Made by a program: the position numbers and the translations under genes
Source of the DNA: Rhodospirillales bacterium
GTDB taxonomy: Bacteria; Pseudomonadota; Alphaproteobacteria; Rhodospirillales; Defluviicoccaceae
Length of the DNA: 64,000 bases
Assembly: GCA_016710335.1 (NCBI GenBank)
Contig: JADJXQ010000007.1
Location: forward strand, 1-64,000
Direction: 5' to 3'
The notes under the pieces: model-generated
Databases searched by the model: none
The model's input: only the letters and a program-made list of their open reading frames with translations
Told to the model about the DNA's origin: nothing
In this document: piece by piece, positions 31,532 to 39,526 of the stretch
How the letters are laid out: the number at the start of each line of letters is the position of its first letter
Numbering within the stretch: position 1 is the stretch's first letter

Positions 31532-31954
31532 ATGACCAGCATCGGCCACGGGGACACGGCGATGGCCCGGTACCTTACGCCCGAGGAACTGGAACGAAGC
31601 GTTGTCATTACGGATCCGTCACGAATCGACAATCCGATCATCTTCGTGAGTGACGAGTTCGAGCGGCAGACGGGCTTCCCTCCGGAAGAGGCGCTGGGAC
31701 GCAACTGCCGCTTTCTGCAAGGCCCCGGGACCGATCCGGCCGCAATCAAAGCCATACGCGAGGCGCTGGATTCCCGTGCCGAGATTACCATCGATATCCT
31801 GAACTATCGGCGGAATGGCGCCGAGTTCTGGAACCGATTGCGCATCCGGCCGCTCTTCGACGATGCCGGCAGGCTCTTGTACTTCGTCGGCGCCCAGAAC
31901 CCCATCCCGACGTCGGAGGTCCGCCTGCTTCCCATCAACGCGGTCTTCGACTGA
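31532..31954 (+). CDS. Short LOV-domain blue-light photoreceptor
   Basis: 140 residues consisting of essentially one LOV (PAS) domain with no output module. The photoactive cysteine is Cys59 in GRNCRFLQG, the hallmark LOV motif. FVSDEFERQTGFPPEE precedes it and ILNYRRNGAEFWNRLRI, with the flavin-contact Asn residues, follows. The C-terminal PLFDDAGRLLYFVGAQNPI holds the conserved Gln that flips on adduct formation. Short LOV proteins signal by dimer rearrangement of flanking helices. The N-cap (about 20 residues) and a short C-terminal tail are present. No kinase partner is adjacent. Confidence 0.93.
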   Translation: MTSIGHGDTAMARYLTPEELERSVVITDPSRIDNPIIFVSDEFERQTGFPPEEALGRNCRFLQGPGTDPAAIKAIREALDSRAEITIDILNYRRNGAEFWNRLRIRPLFDDAGRLLYFVGAQNPIPTSEVRLLPINAVFD

Positions 31955-32023
31955 ACGGCCGCGCACCCGCCCCCGTGCGGCGGATCAGCGCCTTCGCGGC
32001 AGGTTACGCTTCGTTAACCCCCT

Positions 32024-33025
32024 CTACGGAGTCGTCGCCTTCGTCAACGTGTTGGCATTGCTGGCGCCGGCCTCGAAGTCGCTGATGTTGGCGATGGTGG
32101 CGGTGGCGATATCGCGGAGCGCCTCCACGGTGAAGAATCCCTGGTGGCCCGTGACGATCACGTTGGGAAACGTCAGCAGACGCGCGAACACGTCGTCGGT
32201 CACCCCTATTGCCGACAGATCGTGGAAGAAAATGCCCTCCTCCTCCTCGTAGACGTCGAGCCCGGCGCTGCCGAGATGGCGAGACTTCAACGCCTCGATC
32301 AGCGCACGCGTGTCGATCAGCGCCCCGCGACCGGTGTTGATCAGCATCGCGCCCGGCTTCATCAGGCCGAGGCTGCGGCGGTTGATGAGATGCATGGTGT
32401 CCGGGGTCAGCGGGACATGCAGGCTGACGATGTCGGAGGCGGCCAGGACCTCGTCGAGCGGGTGATACGCGAGGCCGAGGGCTCGGCACGCTGCGTTTTC
32501 GTGGAGATCGTACCCCAGCAGCCGGCAACCGAAGCCGTGCATGATCGTCGCCAGCACCTCGCCGATCTTGCCGGTGCCGACGATGCCGACCGTCTTGCCG
32601 TGCAGGTCGAAGCCAAGCAGGCCGTCGAGCAGGAAGTAATCCTCCCGCGCGCGGAGGTAGGCTTTGTGCACCTTGCGGTTCAGGGTCTGAATGAGGGCAA
32701 CGACGAATTCCGCCACCGAGTACGGCGAGTAGCGGCCGACGCGCGTGACGGTCACGCCGCACCGCTCGGCGGCGGCGAGATCGACGTTGTTGAACCCGGT
32801 GCTGCGCACCGTCACCAGCCGGGCGCCGCCGTCGGCCAGCGCCTCCACCACCGGCGCATCGAACCGGTCGTTGACGAACCCGCATACCGCCGGGAACCCG
32901 GCCGCCATCGCCGCGGTCTGCTCCGTCAAGGCGACGCTCGTGAAATGCAGGTCGTGCCGCCCGTCGTTGACCTCCTCGAGCACGCTCTGGTCATAAGGCC
33001 GCGCACTGAACACCATGACTTTCAT
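32024..33025 (-). CDS. ldhA: D-lactate dehydrogenase (D-2-hydroxyacid dehydrogenase)
   Basis: 333 residues from the ATG at 33025 (GGGAGACGG ahead). It reduces pyruvate to D-lactate with NADH. The nucleotide-binding motif is GIVGTGKIGE (147-156); the catalytic residues are Arg233 in NTGRGALID, a Glu in YEEEEGIFF (about 262) and His294 in GHQGFFT. The YEEEEGIFF and NRKVHKAYLRARE stretches place it in the LdhA group, not with glycerate or phosphoglycerate enzymes. Upstream on the same strand is a hicB remnant whose frame overlaps the start. Fermentative use is inferred. Confidence 0.92.
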   Translation of the reverse strand: MKVMVFSARPYDQSVLEEVNDGRHDLHFTSVALTEQTAAMAAGFPAVCGFVNDRFDAPVVEALADGGARLVTVRSTGFNNVDLAAAERCGVTVTRVGRYSPYSVAEFVVALIQTLNRKVHKAYLRAREDYFLLDGLLGFDLHGKTVGIVGTGKIGEVLATIMHGFGCRLLGYDLHENAACRALGLAYHPLDEVLAASDIVSLHVPLTPDTMHLINRRSLGLMKPGAMLINTGRGALIDTRALIEALKSRHLGSAGLDVYEEEEGIFFHDLSAIGVTDDVFARLLTFPNVIVTGHQGFFTVEALRDIATATIANISDFEAGASNANTLTKATTP

Positions 33026-33234
33026 GACCGTCTCCCTGCTGAACTCGACCGTCCGATTTCTCGACAATAGCCCGCCTCAGTCGAGATTGTGCGCGGTTGC
33101 ACAGCAACCGCGCGGCGGGATTTTCCAACAGGAGCCGCGTGCTTCACGCCGGGTATCTCCTCGATCCATTGAATCCACCGTTCGCCGTCTTGTTTCACCG
33201 CCGCGGTGTACGTGTTCGGCTGCTGAGACGCCAT
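33022..33234 (-). pseudogene. Truncated HicB-like antitoxin remnant
   Basis: The first 30 residues (YTAAVKQDGERWIQWIEEIP) match the N-terminus of HicB-type antitoxins, which continue with a partial RNase H fold and an HTH or RHH domain. Here similarity stops after IPGV and the frame continues 35 unrelated residues to a stop overlapping the ldhA start. No HicA toxin is next to it. It could instead be a short real protein, but truncation is the simpler reading. Confidence 0.45.
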
Positions 33235-33269
33235 TCTGACCCTCGTCGCTCGGGGTCCGGACCGACATC

Positions 33270-33554
33270 ATGGGGATCACGCCCCTGCCGCACAAGCCGG
33301 CTCGCATCGCTGCCGGAGGCACGGCCCGCGCGTTCGGGGTGTTCTCGCCGGTCAAGCTCAGGCGAGGCGCGGACTCCGTCATTCTCAGCACCGCCGCCCG
33401 CGTCGTCGTCGGCCTGATGCTCGTGTCGCCGGTGACCCGTACCGGCGTTTCGGGGTCGTTGATCGGCCAGGCGGCCAAAGACGTACTGCGCCAGCTTGGC
33501 TGCTCCGTTCTGACGGTCAAGCCCGATGAATTTGTCTCGCCGGTGGCGACCTGA
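33270..33554 (+). pseudogene. C-terminal remnant of a universal stress protein
   Basis: The 94-codon frame ends with RTGVSGSLIGQAAKDVLRQL and SVLTVKPDEFVSPV, which match the C-terminus of UspA-family proteins (G-x2-G-x9-G-S/N ATP-site region then VL.VKP.GFVSPV). The first half of the frame has no Usp similarity beyond about residue 38, and no N-terminal domain is found upstream. It is a decayed fragment next to ldhA; Usp genes often accompany anaerobic fermentation genes. Confidence 0.5.
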
Positions 33555-33687
33555 ACGGTGCGGGTGCTCTAGTATTAGACAGGAGCCGAATCAACGGGGG
33601 CACAGGGCGCTTGAACGCCTGATCCGCCGTCGTCTTGCGGCCGTAATGCGCAGGAACAACTGCGACGGCGACGACCCTGACGGTGCC

Positions 33688-35268
33688 ATGACGTCTGTCC
33701 CGACGGTAGCGACGCAAGCAAACGGTAACGGCGCCGCCTGCCTGCGGGTCGTTCTCGGCGACCAGTTGAGCCGAAGCGTCTCGGCGCTCCGCGATATCGA
33801 TCCCGAACGCGACATCGTCCTGATGGCCGAGGTCATGGACGAGTGCACCTACGTCAGCCATCACCCGAAGAAGATCGCGCTTATCCTCTCCGCCATGCGG
33901 CACTTCGCCGACGACCTTCGCCGCGACGGCGTTCGCGTCGATTACCGGCGCCTGGATGCGCCCGGCAACACCGGCAGTTTCCGCGGCGAAGTGCAGGCCG
34001 CCGTCGGCCGTCACCGGCCCGAGCGCGTCGTCGCCACCGAGCCGGGCGAGTGGCGGGTGCGCGACGACATGGCGGGTTGGCAGGCGGCTTGCGGAGCGCC
34101 GGTGGACATCCGCGACGACGACCGCTTCGTCTGCTCGCTGGCGGATTTCCGGGCCTGGGCCGAGGGCCGTCGCACATTGCGCATGGAGTACTTCTACCGC
34201 GACATGCGCCGCCGCACCGGCCTGTTGATGGACGACGTCGGCGAGCCCGCCGGCGGCAGATGGAACTTCGATGCCGAAAACCGGCGCGCGCTGCCGACCG
34301 GGGTCGAGCCGCCGGAGCCTCTGCGTTTCGCCCCCGACGCAGTGACCCGCGAGGTGCTGGCGCTGGTCGCGACCCGCTTCGGTAACCATTTCGGCGAGCT
34401 GAAGGAGTTTTGGTTCGCGACCACGAGCGAGCAGGCTAACGCGGCGTTCGAGGCGTTTCTGGAGACCGCGCTGCCGTCGTTCGGCGACTACCAGGACGCC
34501 ATGAAAGAGGGGGCGAAGACGCTCTACCACGCCGTCGTCAGCCCCTACCTGAATGCCGGTTTGCTCGATCCGCTCGATCTCTGTCGCCGGGTCGAGCAGG
34601 CATACCGCGACGGTCGCGCCCCGCTGAACGCGGCCGAAGGCTTCATCCGTCAGATCCTCGGCTGGCGTGAGTACGTGCGCGGCATCTACTGGCTGAAGAT
34701 GCCCGCCTACGCCGAAACCAACGCGCTCTCTGCCACCCGGGCGCTGCCGGGTTTCTACTGGACCGGGGAGACGGATATGAACTGCCTCCGTCAGTGCATC
34801 GGCCAGACCCGCGAGGAGGCCTACGCCCACCACATCCAGCGGCTGATGGTCACCGGCAACTTCGCGCTCGTTGCCGGCATCGCCCCGGCCGAGGTGTGCG
34901 AATGGTACCTCTGCGTCTACGCCGACGCTTACGAATGGGTCGAGTTGCCCAACACCCATGGCATGGCGCTGTTCGCCGACGGCGGCGTTATTGGCTCCAA
35001 GCCCTATGCGTCCAGCGGCAAGTACATCGACCGCATGTCGGATTACTGCAAGCGTTGCCGCTACGATGTCCGCAAGTCGACCGGCCCGGACGCCTGTCCT
35101 TTCAACTTTCTCTATTGGGACTTCATCGCGCGCAACCGGGATGCGCTGTCGCGGAACCAGCGCATGACGATGATCTACCGCTCCATGGCGCGAATGCAGC
35201 ACGACAAGATCCAGGCGATGCGGGCACAGGCCAGAACCTTTCTCGAAAGCCTCAGCTCGGATTACTGA
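33688..35268 (+). CDS. FeS-containing bacterial cryptochrome/photolyase (probable (6-4) photolyase)
   Basis: 526 residues of the photolyase-related FeS-BCP clade, whose studied members repair (6-4) photoproducts with FAD, a lumazine antenna and a 4Fe-4S cluster. The N-terminal domain starts LRVVLGDQLSRSVSAL. The family's four cluster cysteines can be placed in NCLRQC, YCKRC and DACPFNF (some assignments approximate). FAD-region motifs are GWREYVRGIYW, HHIQRLMVTGNF and WVELPNTHGMALFADGG. The start is uncertain: ATG 33688 is chosen; ATG 33646 in the same frame is possible. Together with the LOV gene 2 kb upstream it suggests a light-responsive lifestyle. Confidence 0.9.
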   Translation: MTSVPTVATQANGNGAACLRVVLGDQLSRSVSALRDIDPERDIVLMAEVMDECTYVSHHPKKIALILSAMRHFADDLRRDGVRVDYRRLDAPGNTGSFRGEVQAAVGRHRPERVVATEPGEWRVRDDMAGWQAACGAPVDIRDDDRFVCSLADFRAWAEGRRTLRMEYFYRDMRRRTGLLMDDVGEPAGGRWNFDAENRRALPTGVEPPEPLRFAPDAVTREVLALVATRFGNHFGELKEFWFATTSEQANAAFEAFLETALPSFGDYQDAMKEGAKTLYHAVVSPYLNAGLLDPLDLCRRVEQAYRDGRAPLNAAEGFIRQILGWREYVRGIYWLKMPAYAETNALSATRALPGFYWTGETDMNCLRQCIGQTREEAYAHHIQRLMVTGNFALVAGIAPAEVCEWYLCVYADAYEWVELPNTHGMALFADGGVIGSKPYASSGKYIDRMSDYCKRCRYDVRKSTGPDACPFNFLYWDFIARNRDALSRNQRMTMIYRSMARMQHDKIQAMRAQARTFLESLSSDY

Positions 35269-35395
35269 TCGCGCTTCTCGACATCGGCAAGGGCAAGATT
35301 CCGGCCGCCGCCAGCATCCGTTTCATGGAGCGACTTGAGCAGCAGCTCGAGAAGTGTTTTGCGATTGCAACGGGTTGCACCGGTTTCGCCGGTTG

Positions 35396-35648
35396 TTGGC
35401 ACTACATTTTGCGGTGGTCGGGGGTCAGGGCTGAAGGGCGCGGGTATGGGCAGGGAGTGCGACGCCGGCGGCTGGAACACGCGGCCGACCTGACCGGCAA
35501 CGGGGGTGCGGGTGGTTATCCGCTTGCCGTCCTTGTCGATCGTCGCCTCCTGGAGGCGGTCGAGATGGCGCAGCAGGTCCGCCCATTCGACCGTCACGCC
35601 GGTGGCCCGACAGTGGTCTGCCAACTCCTTCTGCCGCACCACGCCGTC
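35396..35648 (-). pseudogene. Fragment of an IS1634-type transposase (C-terminus)
   Basis: A frame reading QKELADHCRATGVTVEW, DRLQEATIDKDGKRITTRT and GQVGRVFQ is closely similar to the C-terminus of the transposase at 45.6 kb (same order, about 75 percent identity by eye). Similarity ends near 35396 at a GCACTACATTT sequence that also occurs at the corresponding position beyond the 45.6-kb copy. The rest of the element is missing. It lies between the photolyase stop and the tonB stop. Confidence 0.75.
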
Positions 35649-35676
35649 GCGGCAAGACCAATAGTCCTGACAACCC

Positions 35677-36627
35677 TCAGTCTTCAAGCTTGAAAGTGAT
35701 GGGTACCGCGACTACGTCGACGGGGCGCCCGCCGCCGGCCGGGCGGAAACGCCAGCGGCGGATAGCCCGAACGGCCGCCTGGTCGAGGACGCGATACCCG
35801 CTGCTCTCGGCAAGATCGACCGCCAGCGGTTCTCCCGCCGCAGAGACCCGCACCGCGACCACAACCCGCCCCTCGTATCCCCAGCGCCGCGCCGCCTCCG
35901 GATAGGCCGGCACCGGATTGCCGGGAGCGCCGGCCTGGAACCTCGGCCCCGGAACGGCGCCGGCCGCACCGCCGCCCTCGCCGCCGGCATGAACGACCAT
36001 GTCCGTCGTAGCACTGTCGTCGGAGCCGGCATCGCCCCCCGCCCCCACGTCCGATCGGGGATCAAGCTGCTGCGTCGGTTCTGCCGCGGCTTGTTGTTCG
36101 GCAGGCCTGACCGGCGGCGACGCCACCACTGCCCGCTCTTCCACCTGGCGTTGGCGCGGCCCCGGTTCAAGCACAGGCCGCCGGGTTGGAGCCTCGAACC
36201 GTTCCGGCGTGACGCTCTCCGCGACGCTGTGGCTCGCTTCCGGCGGAGGAGCCAACGCCGCGGCTTCCGTCTCCGTCACCTCCGTGTCCGCCTCTGCGTC
36301 CGGCGCTGCCTCGGTCTGCGCGTCTGCGTCTGCGTCCGCATCTGCATCGGCAGCCTCGGCCTCCGCGCGCGCGTCCGCGGTGTCGGCGGAGGCGGAGCCG
36401 TCCGTCGCCGCGCGATCCTCACCTCCCGGTTCGGGAGACACGGCGACGATCTCCACCGCCACGGACACTTGCGGGCTGTCGACGGACACCGGCGCCGTTT
36501 CGCCCAGATGAACCGCCGCGGCGAGAACGGCGACGTGCGTGAACAGGGACATGACCGCCGCGGCGGCGACGCCGGCGCGCCGATGATCGGGGCTGGAGAC
36601 CACCGCGACGGCGCCCGGCTCACGCAT
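35677..36627 (-). CDS. tonB: TonB energy-transducing protein
   Basis: 316 residues. An N-terminal membrane anchor (GVAAAAVMSLFTHVAVLAAAVH) is followed by a long Ala/Asp/Glu/Pro-rich periplasmic spacer including an ADADADADADA run, and by a TonB C-terminal domain (NPVPAYPEAARRWGYEGRV, VDLAESSGYRVLDQAAVRAI, RRWRFRPAGG). It passes proton-motive energy to TonB-dependent receptors. As the last gene of the btu operon it is most likely dedicated to BtuB. No exbB/exbD are in the window. Confidence 0.92.
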   Translation of the reverse strand: MREPGAVAVVSSPDHRRAGVAAAAVMSLFTHVAVLAAAVHLGETAPVSVDSPQVSVAVEIVAVSPEPGGEDRAATDGSASADTADARAEAEAADADADADADAQTEAAPDAEADTEVTETEAAALAPPPEASHSVAESVTPERFEAPTRRPVLEPGPRQRQVEERAVVASPPVRPAEQQAAAEPTQQLDPRSDVGAGGDAGSDDSATTDMVVHAGGEGGGAAGAVPGPRFQAGAPGNPVPAYPEAARRWGYEGRVVVAVRVSAAGEPLAVDLAESSGYRVLDQAAVRAIRRWRFRPAGGGRPVDVVAVPITFKLED

Positions 36628-36630
36628 AGC

Positions 36631-36699
36631 GGTTCATTCCGCGACTCGGACCATGCGGTTCATTCCGCGACTCGGACCATGCGGTTCATTCCGCGGCTG
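36631..36699. repeat. 26-bp tandem repeat, 2.6 copies
   Basis: Unit GGTTCATTCCGCGACTCGGA + CCATGC at 36631-36656 and 36657-36682, and a partial third copy to 36699. It fills the gap between tonB and btuD and runs into the last codons of btuD. Confidence 0.9.
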
Positions 36700-37489
36700 C
36701 CCGTCGGTCGCGACGCCGAACGATGTCGAACGGAACCACGAACCGGCGTCCGTCCCGCTCGCCCACCTCGGCATGAACGTTGAAGACGCTCGCCAGGGTC
36801 GCCGATGTCAGCACCGCCTCGGGCGGACCGTCGACCGCAACGCGCCCGTCGCTCAGCAACACCAGCCGGTCGCAGAAACGCGCCGCCAGACCGAGTTCGT
36901 GCAGGGTGACCACCACGCCGGCGCCGGCCGCCACCCGGCTGCGGAACGCCTCCATGATGCGAAGCTGGTGCTCGGGATCAAGTCCGGCCACAGGCTCGTC
37001 GGCCAGCAGCAGGGTCGGCTCCGCCGCCAGCGCACGCGCCAGCAACACCCGCGCCCGTTCGCCCCCGGACAACTCGGTGACGATGCGGCCGATCAGGTGC
37101 CGAACGTCGGCCGCCTCCAGCGCCGCATCGACGGCCGCAGCATCCCGCCCCGACGGACGCTGCCACGGCCACAGATGGGGCAGGCGTCCGAGGGCCACCA
37201 GTCTCCCCACCTCCAGCGGCCAATGACAGGCGCCGTGTTGCGGTAGGTAGGCGAGCATGCGCGCCAGGCGCCGCCGCTCGATGGCATCGATCGCCACGCC
37301 GTCGAGCGTGATGGAGCCCGCCGCGCCCCGGAGCAGTCCGAGGCAGGCCTTGAGCAGCGTCGTCTTGCCGGCGCCGTTGGGCCCGATCAGGCCGACGATC
37401 TCGCCGGTGGATGCGACGAGGGAGACGCCGTCCAGGACACGGCGGTCCCCGAACGCGACCGTCAGCCGCTCGATCGCCAGCGTCGTCAC
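36686..37489 (-). CDS. btuD: Cobalamin ABC transporter ATPase (BtuD/FecE type)
   Basis: 267 residues. ABC ATPase motifs: Walker A GPNGAGKTTLLK, signature LSGGERARVLLARA, Walker B LLLADEPVAGLDP and the H-loop VVVTLHELG. It starts at a GTG whose bases overlap the permease stop (GTGA). It is assigned to B12 and not to iron-siderophore uptake because a cobalamin riboswitch leads the operon. The last codons fall in a 26-bp tandem repeat, so the C-terminus may vary between strains. Confidence 0.92.
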   Translation of the reverse strand: MTTLAIERLTVAFGDRRVLDGVSLVASTGEIVGLIGPNGAGKTTLLKACLGLLRGAAGSITLDGVAIDAIERRRLARMLAYLPQHGACHWPLEVGRLVALGRLPHLWPWQRPSGRDAAAVDAALEAADVRHLIGRIVTELSGGERARVLLARALAAEPTLLLADEPVAGLDPEHQLRIMEAFRSRVAAGAGVVVTLHELGLAARFCDRLVLLSDGRVAVDGPPEAVLTSATLASVFNVHAEVGERDGRRFVVPFDIVRRRDRRAAAE

Positions 37490-38511
37490 AACGACGTGCT
37501 CCTCATCCGCAGCAGCAGCACCAGGAAGAACGGGGCGCCGAACAGCGCCGTCACCACGCCGATCCGGAGTTCCGGGCCGATCGGGAACAGCCGCACCGCG
37601 ATGTCGGTCGCGACCAGCAGCACGGCGCCGCCGAGCGCGCTCACCGGCAGGACCCGGCTCGGCTGGTAGCCGACCAGCGGCCGCAGAACGTGCGGGACGA
37701 CGAGCCCGACGAAGCCGATGATGCCGCTGACCGACACCGCGGCGCCCACCGCAAGCGCCGTTCCCAGCACCGCCAGCCAGCGCAAGCGACTGAGGTTGAC
37801 GCCCATGCTCGACGCCGCCTCCTCGCCGAGGCTCAGGGCGTCGAGGCCCTTGCCGACGCTCGCCATCAGCGCCCAACCGGGTATCATCAGCGCCGCGGCG
37901 ACGCCCACGTGCTGGAAGGTGCGGTCAGTGAGCGAGCCCATCATCCAGAACACGATTTCGGTCGCTGCGTAGGGGTTGGTCGTCAGGTTGAGCACCAGCC
38001 AGGTCACCGCGCCCGCCAGGCTGTTGACGGCGACGCCGGCCAGAATGAGGGTGAGCGTGCTGGTGTTGCGCCCGGCCAAAGCCATCAGCAGGCCGGCCGA
38101 AGCCGCGGCGCCGAGCATGCCACAGAGCGGCAGCGCCAGCGGAAACGCCGCCGCCAAGCCCGAGTAGAACGCGACGACCGCCCCGAGGGCCGCGGTCGCC
38201 GAGACACCGACGATGTCGGGCGACGCCAGCGGATTGCGGAGCAGCCCCTGCAGCACGGCGCCGGAAAGGCCGAGGCTGGCGCCGACCATGGCGGCCAGGA
38301 GGGAGCGCGGCACCCGCAACTCCCAGACGATCACGTCGAACACCGTCTGGTTCCGCCCCAGCAGCGCTTCGGCGATGGTCTGCGGCGGAATGGCCACCGC
38401 CCCCGCGAACAGCGACGCCGCCAGCAGCGCCGCCAGCGCGGCGATCAAACCCGAAGGAACGATCCAGCCGGGCATCGGCCGGTACCGGGCGCCGACAACC
38501 ACAGCGGTCAT
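37486..38511 (-). CDS. btuC: Cobalamin ABC transporter permease (BtuC/FecCD family)
   Basis: 341 residues with about ten transmembrane helices of the FecCD/BtuC family. Conserved blocks: RVPRSLLAAMVGASLGLSGAV, QGLLRNPLASPDIVGVSA, NLTTNPYAATEIVFWMMGSL and the loop that contacts the ATPase, GFVGLVVPHVLRPLVG. It overlaps btuF upstream (ATGA) and btuD downstream (GTGA), so the transporter subunits are translationally coupled. Confidence 0.94.
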   Translation of the reverse strand: MTAVVVGARYRPMPGWIVPSGLIAALAALLAASLFAGAVAIPPQTIAEALLGRNQTVFDVIVWELRVPRSLLAAMVGASLGLSGAVLQGLLRNPLASPDIVGVSATAALGAVVAFYSGLAAAFPLALPLCGMLGAAASAGLLMALAGRNTSTLTLILAGVAVNSLAGAVTWLVLNLTTNPYAATEIVFWMMGSLTDRTFQHVGVAAALMIPGWALMASVGKGLDALSLGEEAASSMGVNLSRLRWLAVLGTALAVGAAVSVSGIIGFVGLVVPHVLRPLVGYQPSRVLPVSALGGAVLLVATDIAVRLFPIGPELRIGVVTALFGAPFFLVLLLRMRSTSL

Positions 38512-39512
38512 TGCCCTGCCTCCGCCACGACGCCTTGTTCCGCGTCCGCCACGACGCGGCGCCGCGCCTCGGCCAGGATCTCGACGGCGCGCAGCGTCTC
38601 CGGCACGCCGCAGATCCAGTAGCGCATCGGCACCGTCACCCGATGCGCCCGCGCCGTCAGCGCCGCGATCGCCGGATGGTTCAACACATCGTACGCAAGC
38701 GCCGGCACCCGCGGCTTCTCCTCCTGGGTGATGAGAATGTCGGGATCCGCGGCAAGCATGCTCTCCAACGGCGCCCGGCCGGGACCTTCAAACCCGAACT
38801 GCGCGCCGAGGTTGATCAGTCCCGCTTGCACGATGATGTCATCGATGAGGGAGTTGCGCCCCGACGTGTAACCGCCGGGTTGCAGGTAGAGCGCCGTTGG
38901 CCGCGGGCCATCCGCATCCGGCCGCGCCGCGTCCAGCCGCGCGTCGAACGTCCGAATCAGCGCCTCGGCGCGCTGGGTCTCGCCGAGCGCCTCCCCCTTC
39001 TGGCGGATCCGATCCCGGACGTCGGCAAGCGAGTTGGACAGGCCGAACTCGACCACATCGTACCCCAACCGCCGCAGCAACAGGCGGGTCGGGCGCGGCG
39101 AATAGAGCCCCGCGACGATCAGGTCCGGCTCGAGCGGCAGGATCTGCTCGGATCGGCCGTGGTTGAGCAGCAGACCCCGCGCCTGCTCGACCGCCGGCGA
39201 CTCGTCCGGTTCCGCCACGAGGTAGCTGAGGGAGCGGATCCGCTCCCGGTCGGCGAGGGCCAGGACGAACTGATCGGTGCAGAGGTTGATCGAAACGATG
39301 CGCGCCGGCTTGGCCTCGGCGGGCGCGCCGAAGACGACCGCGGCAACGGAGGCGAAAGCCGCCGCCAAAACAATACGAAGAAGGATACGACGAAGGACAC
39401 GACTGCCGCGAAGGACCCTCTCCCGGATGCGGGAGAGGGTCGCGCCGACGGGGAGCGTCACTCCGCTACTCCTCTCGGTGATCGATGGCATCATGTGTTG
39501 TCTTGCCATCAT
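38508..39512 (-). CDS. btuF: Cobalamin-binding periplasmic protein (BtuF-like)
   Basis: 334 residues in the open frame. A signal peptide (LLRIVLAAAFASVAAVVFGAPAEA) precedes a class III solute-binding fold: RIVSINLCTDQFVLALAD, LEPDLIVAGLYSPR, LYLQPGGYTSGRNSLIDDII, ADPDILITQEE. This is the BtuF/FhuD type. The first 35 residues are suspect because they translate a perfect REP-like hairpin (39416-39439); a shorter protein starting nearer the signal peptide is likely, but no good alternative start codon is evident. It follows btuB by about 15 nt. Confidence 0.88.
   Translation of the reverse strand: MMARQHMMPSITERSSGVTLPVGATLSRIRERVLRGSRVLRRILLRIVLAAAFASVAAVVFGAPAEAKPARIVSINLCTDQFVLALADRERIRSLSYLVAEPDESPAVEQARGLLLNHGRSEQILPLEPDLIVAGLYSPRPTRLLLRRLGYDVVEFGLSNSLADVRDRIRQKGEALGETQRAEALIRTFDARLDAARPDADGPRPTALYLQPGGYTSGRNSLIDDIIVQAGLINLGAQFGFEGPGRAPLESMLAADPDILITQEEKPRVPALAYDVLNHPAIAALTARAHRVTVPMRYWICGVPETLRAVEILAEARRRVVADAEQGVVAEAGQ
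39416..39439. repeat. Perfect 10-bp inverted repeat (REP-like hairpin)
   Basis: CCCTCTCCCG, loop GATG, CGGGAGAGGG. Palindromes of this type are dispersed between genes in many proteobacteria. Here it lies within the annotated N-terminus of btuF, just after btuB, where it could attenuate transcription or stabilise the btuB message. Confidence 0.7.
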
Positions 39513-39526
39513 CAGGACCGACCCGT

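Noticed and set aside
33077..33520. 147-codon minus-strand frame over the usp remnant
   Set aside because: Pro/Arg/Thr-rich, no start signal; the Usp match is on the plus strand.
36686..37876. Longer version of the btuD frame reaching back to 37876
   Set aside because: The extra N-terminal part is out-of-frame btuC sequence; the GTG at 37489 overlapping the btuC stop is the proper start.
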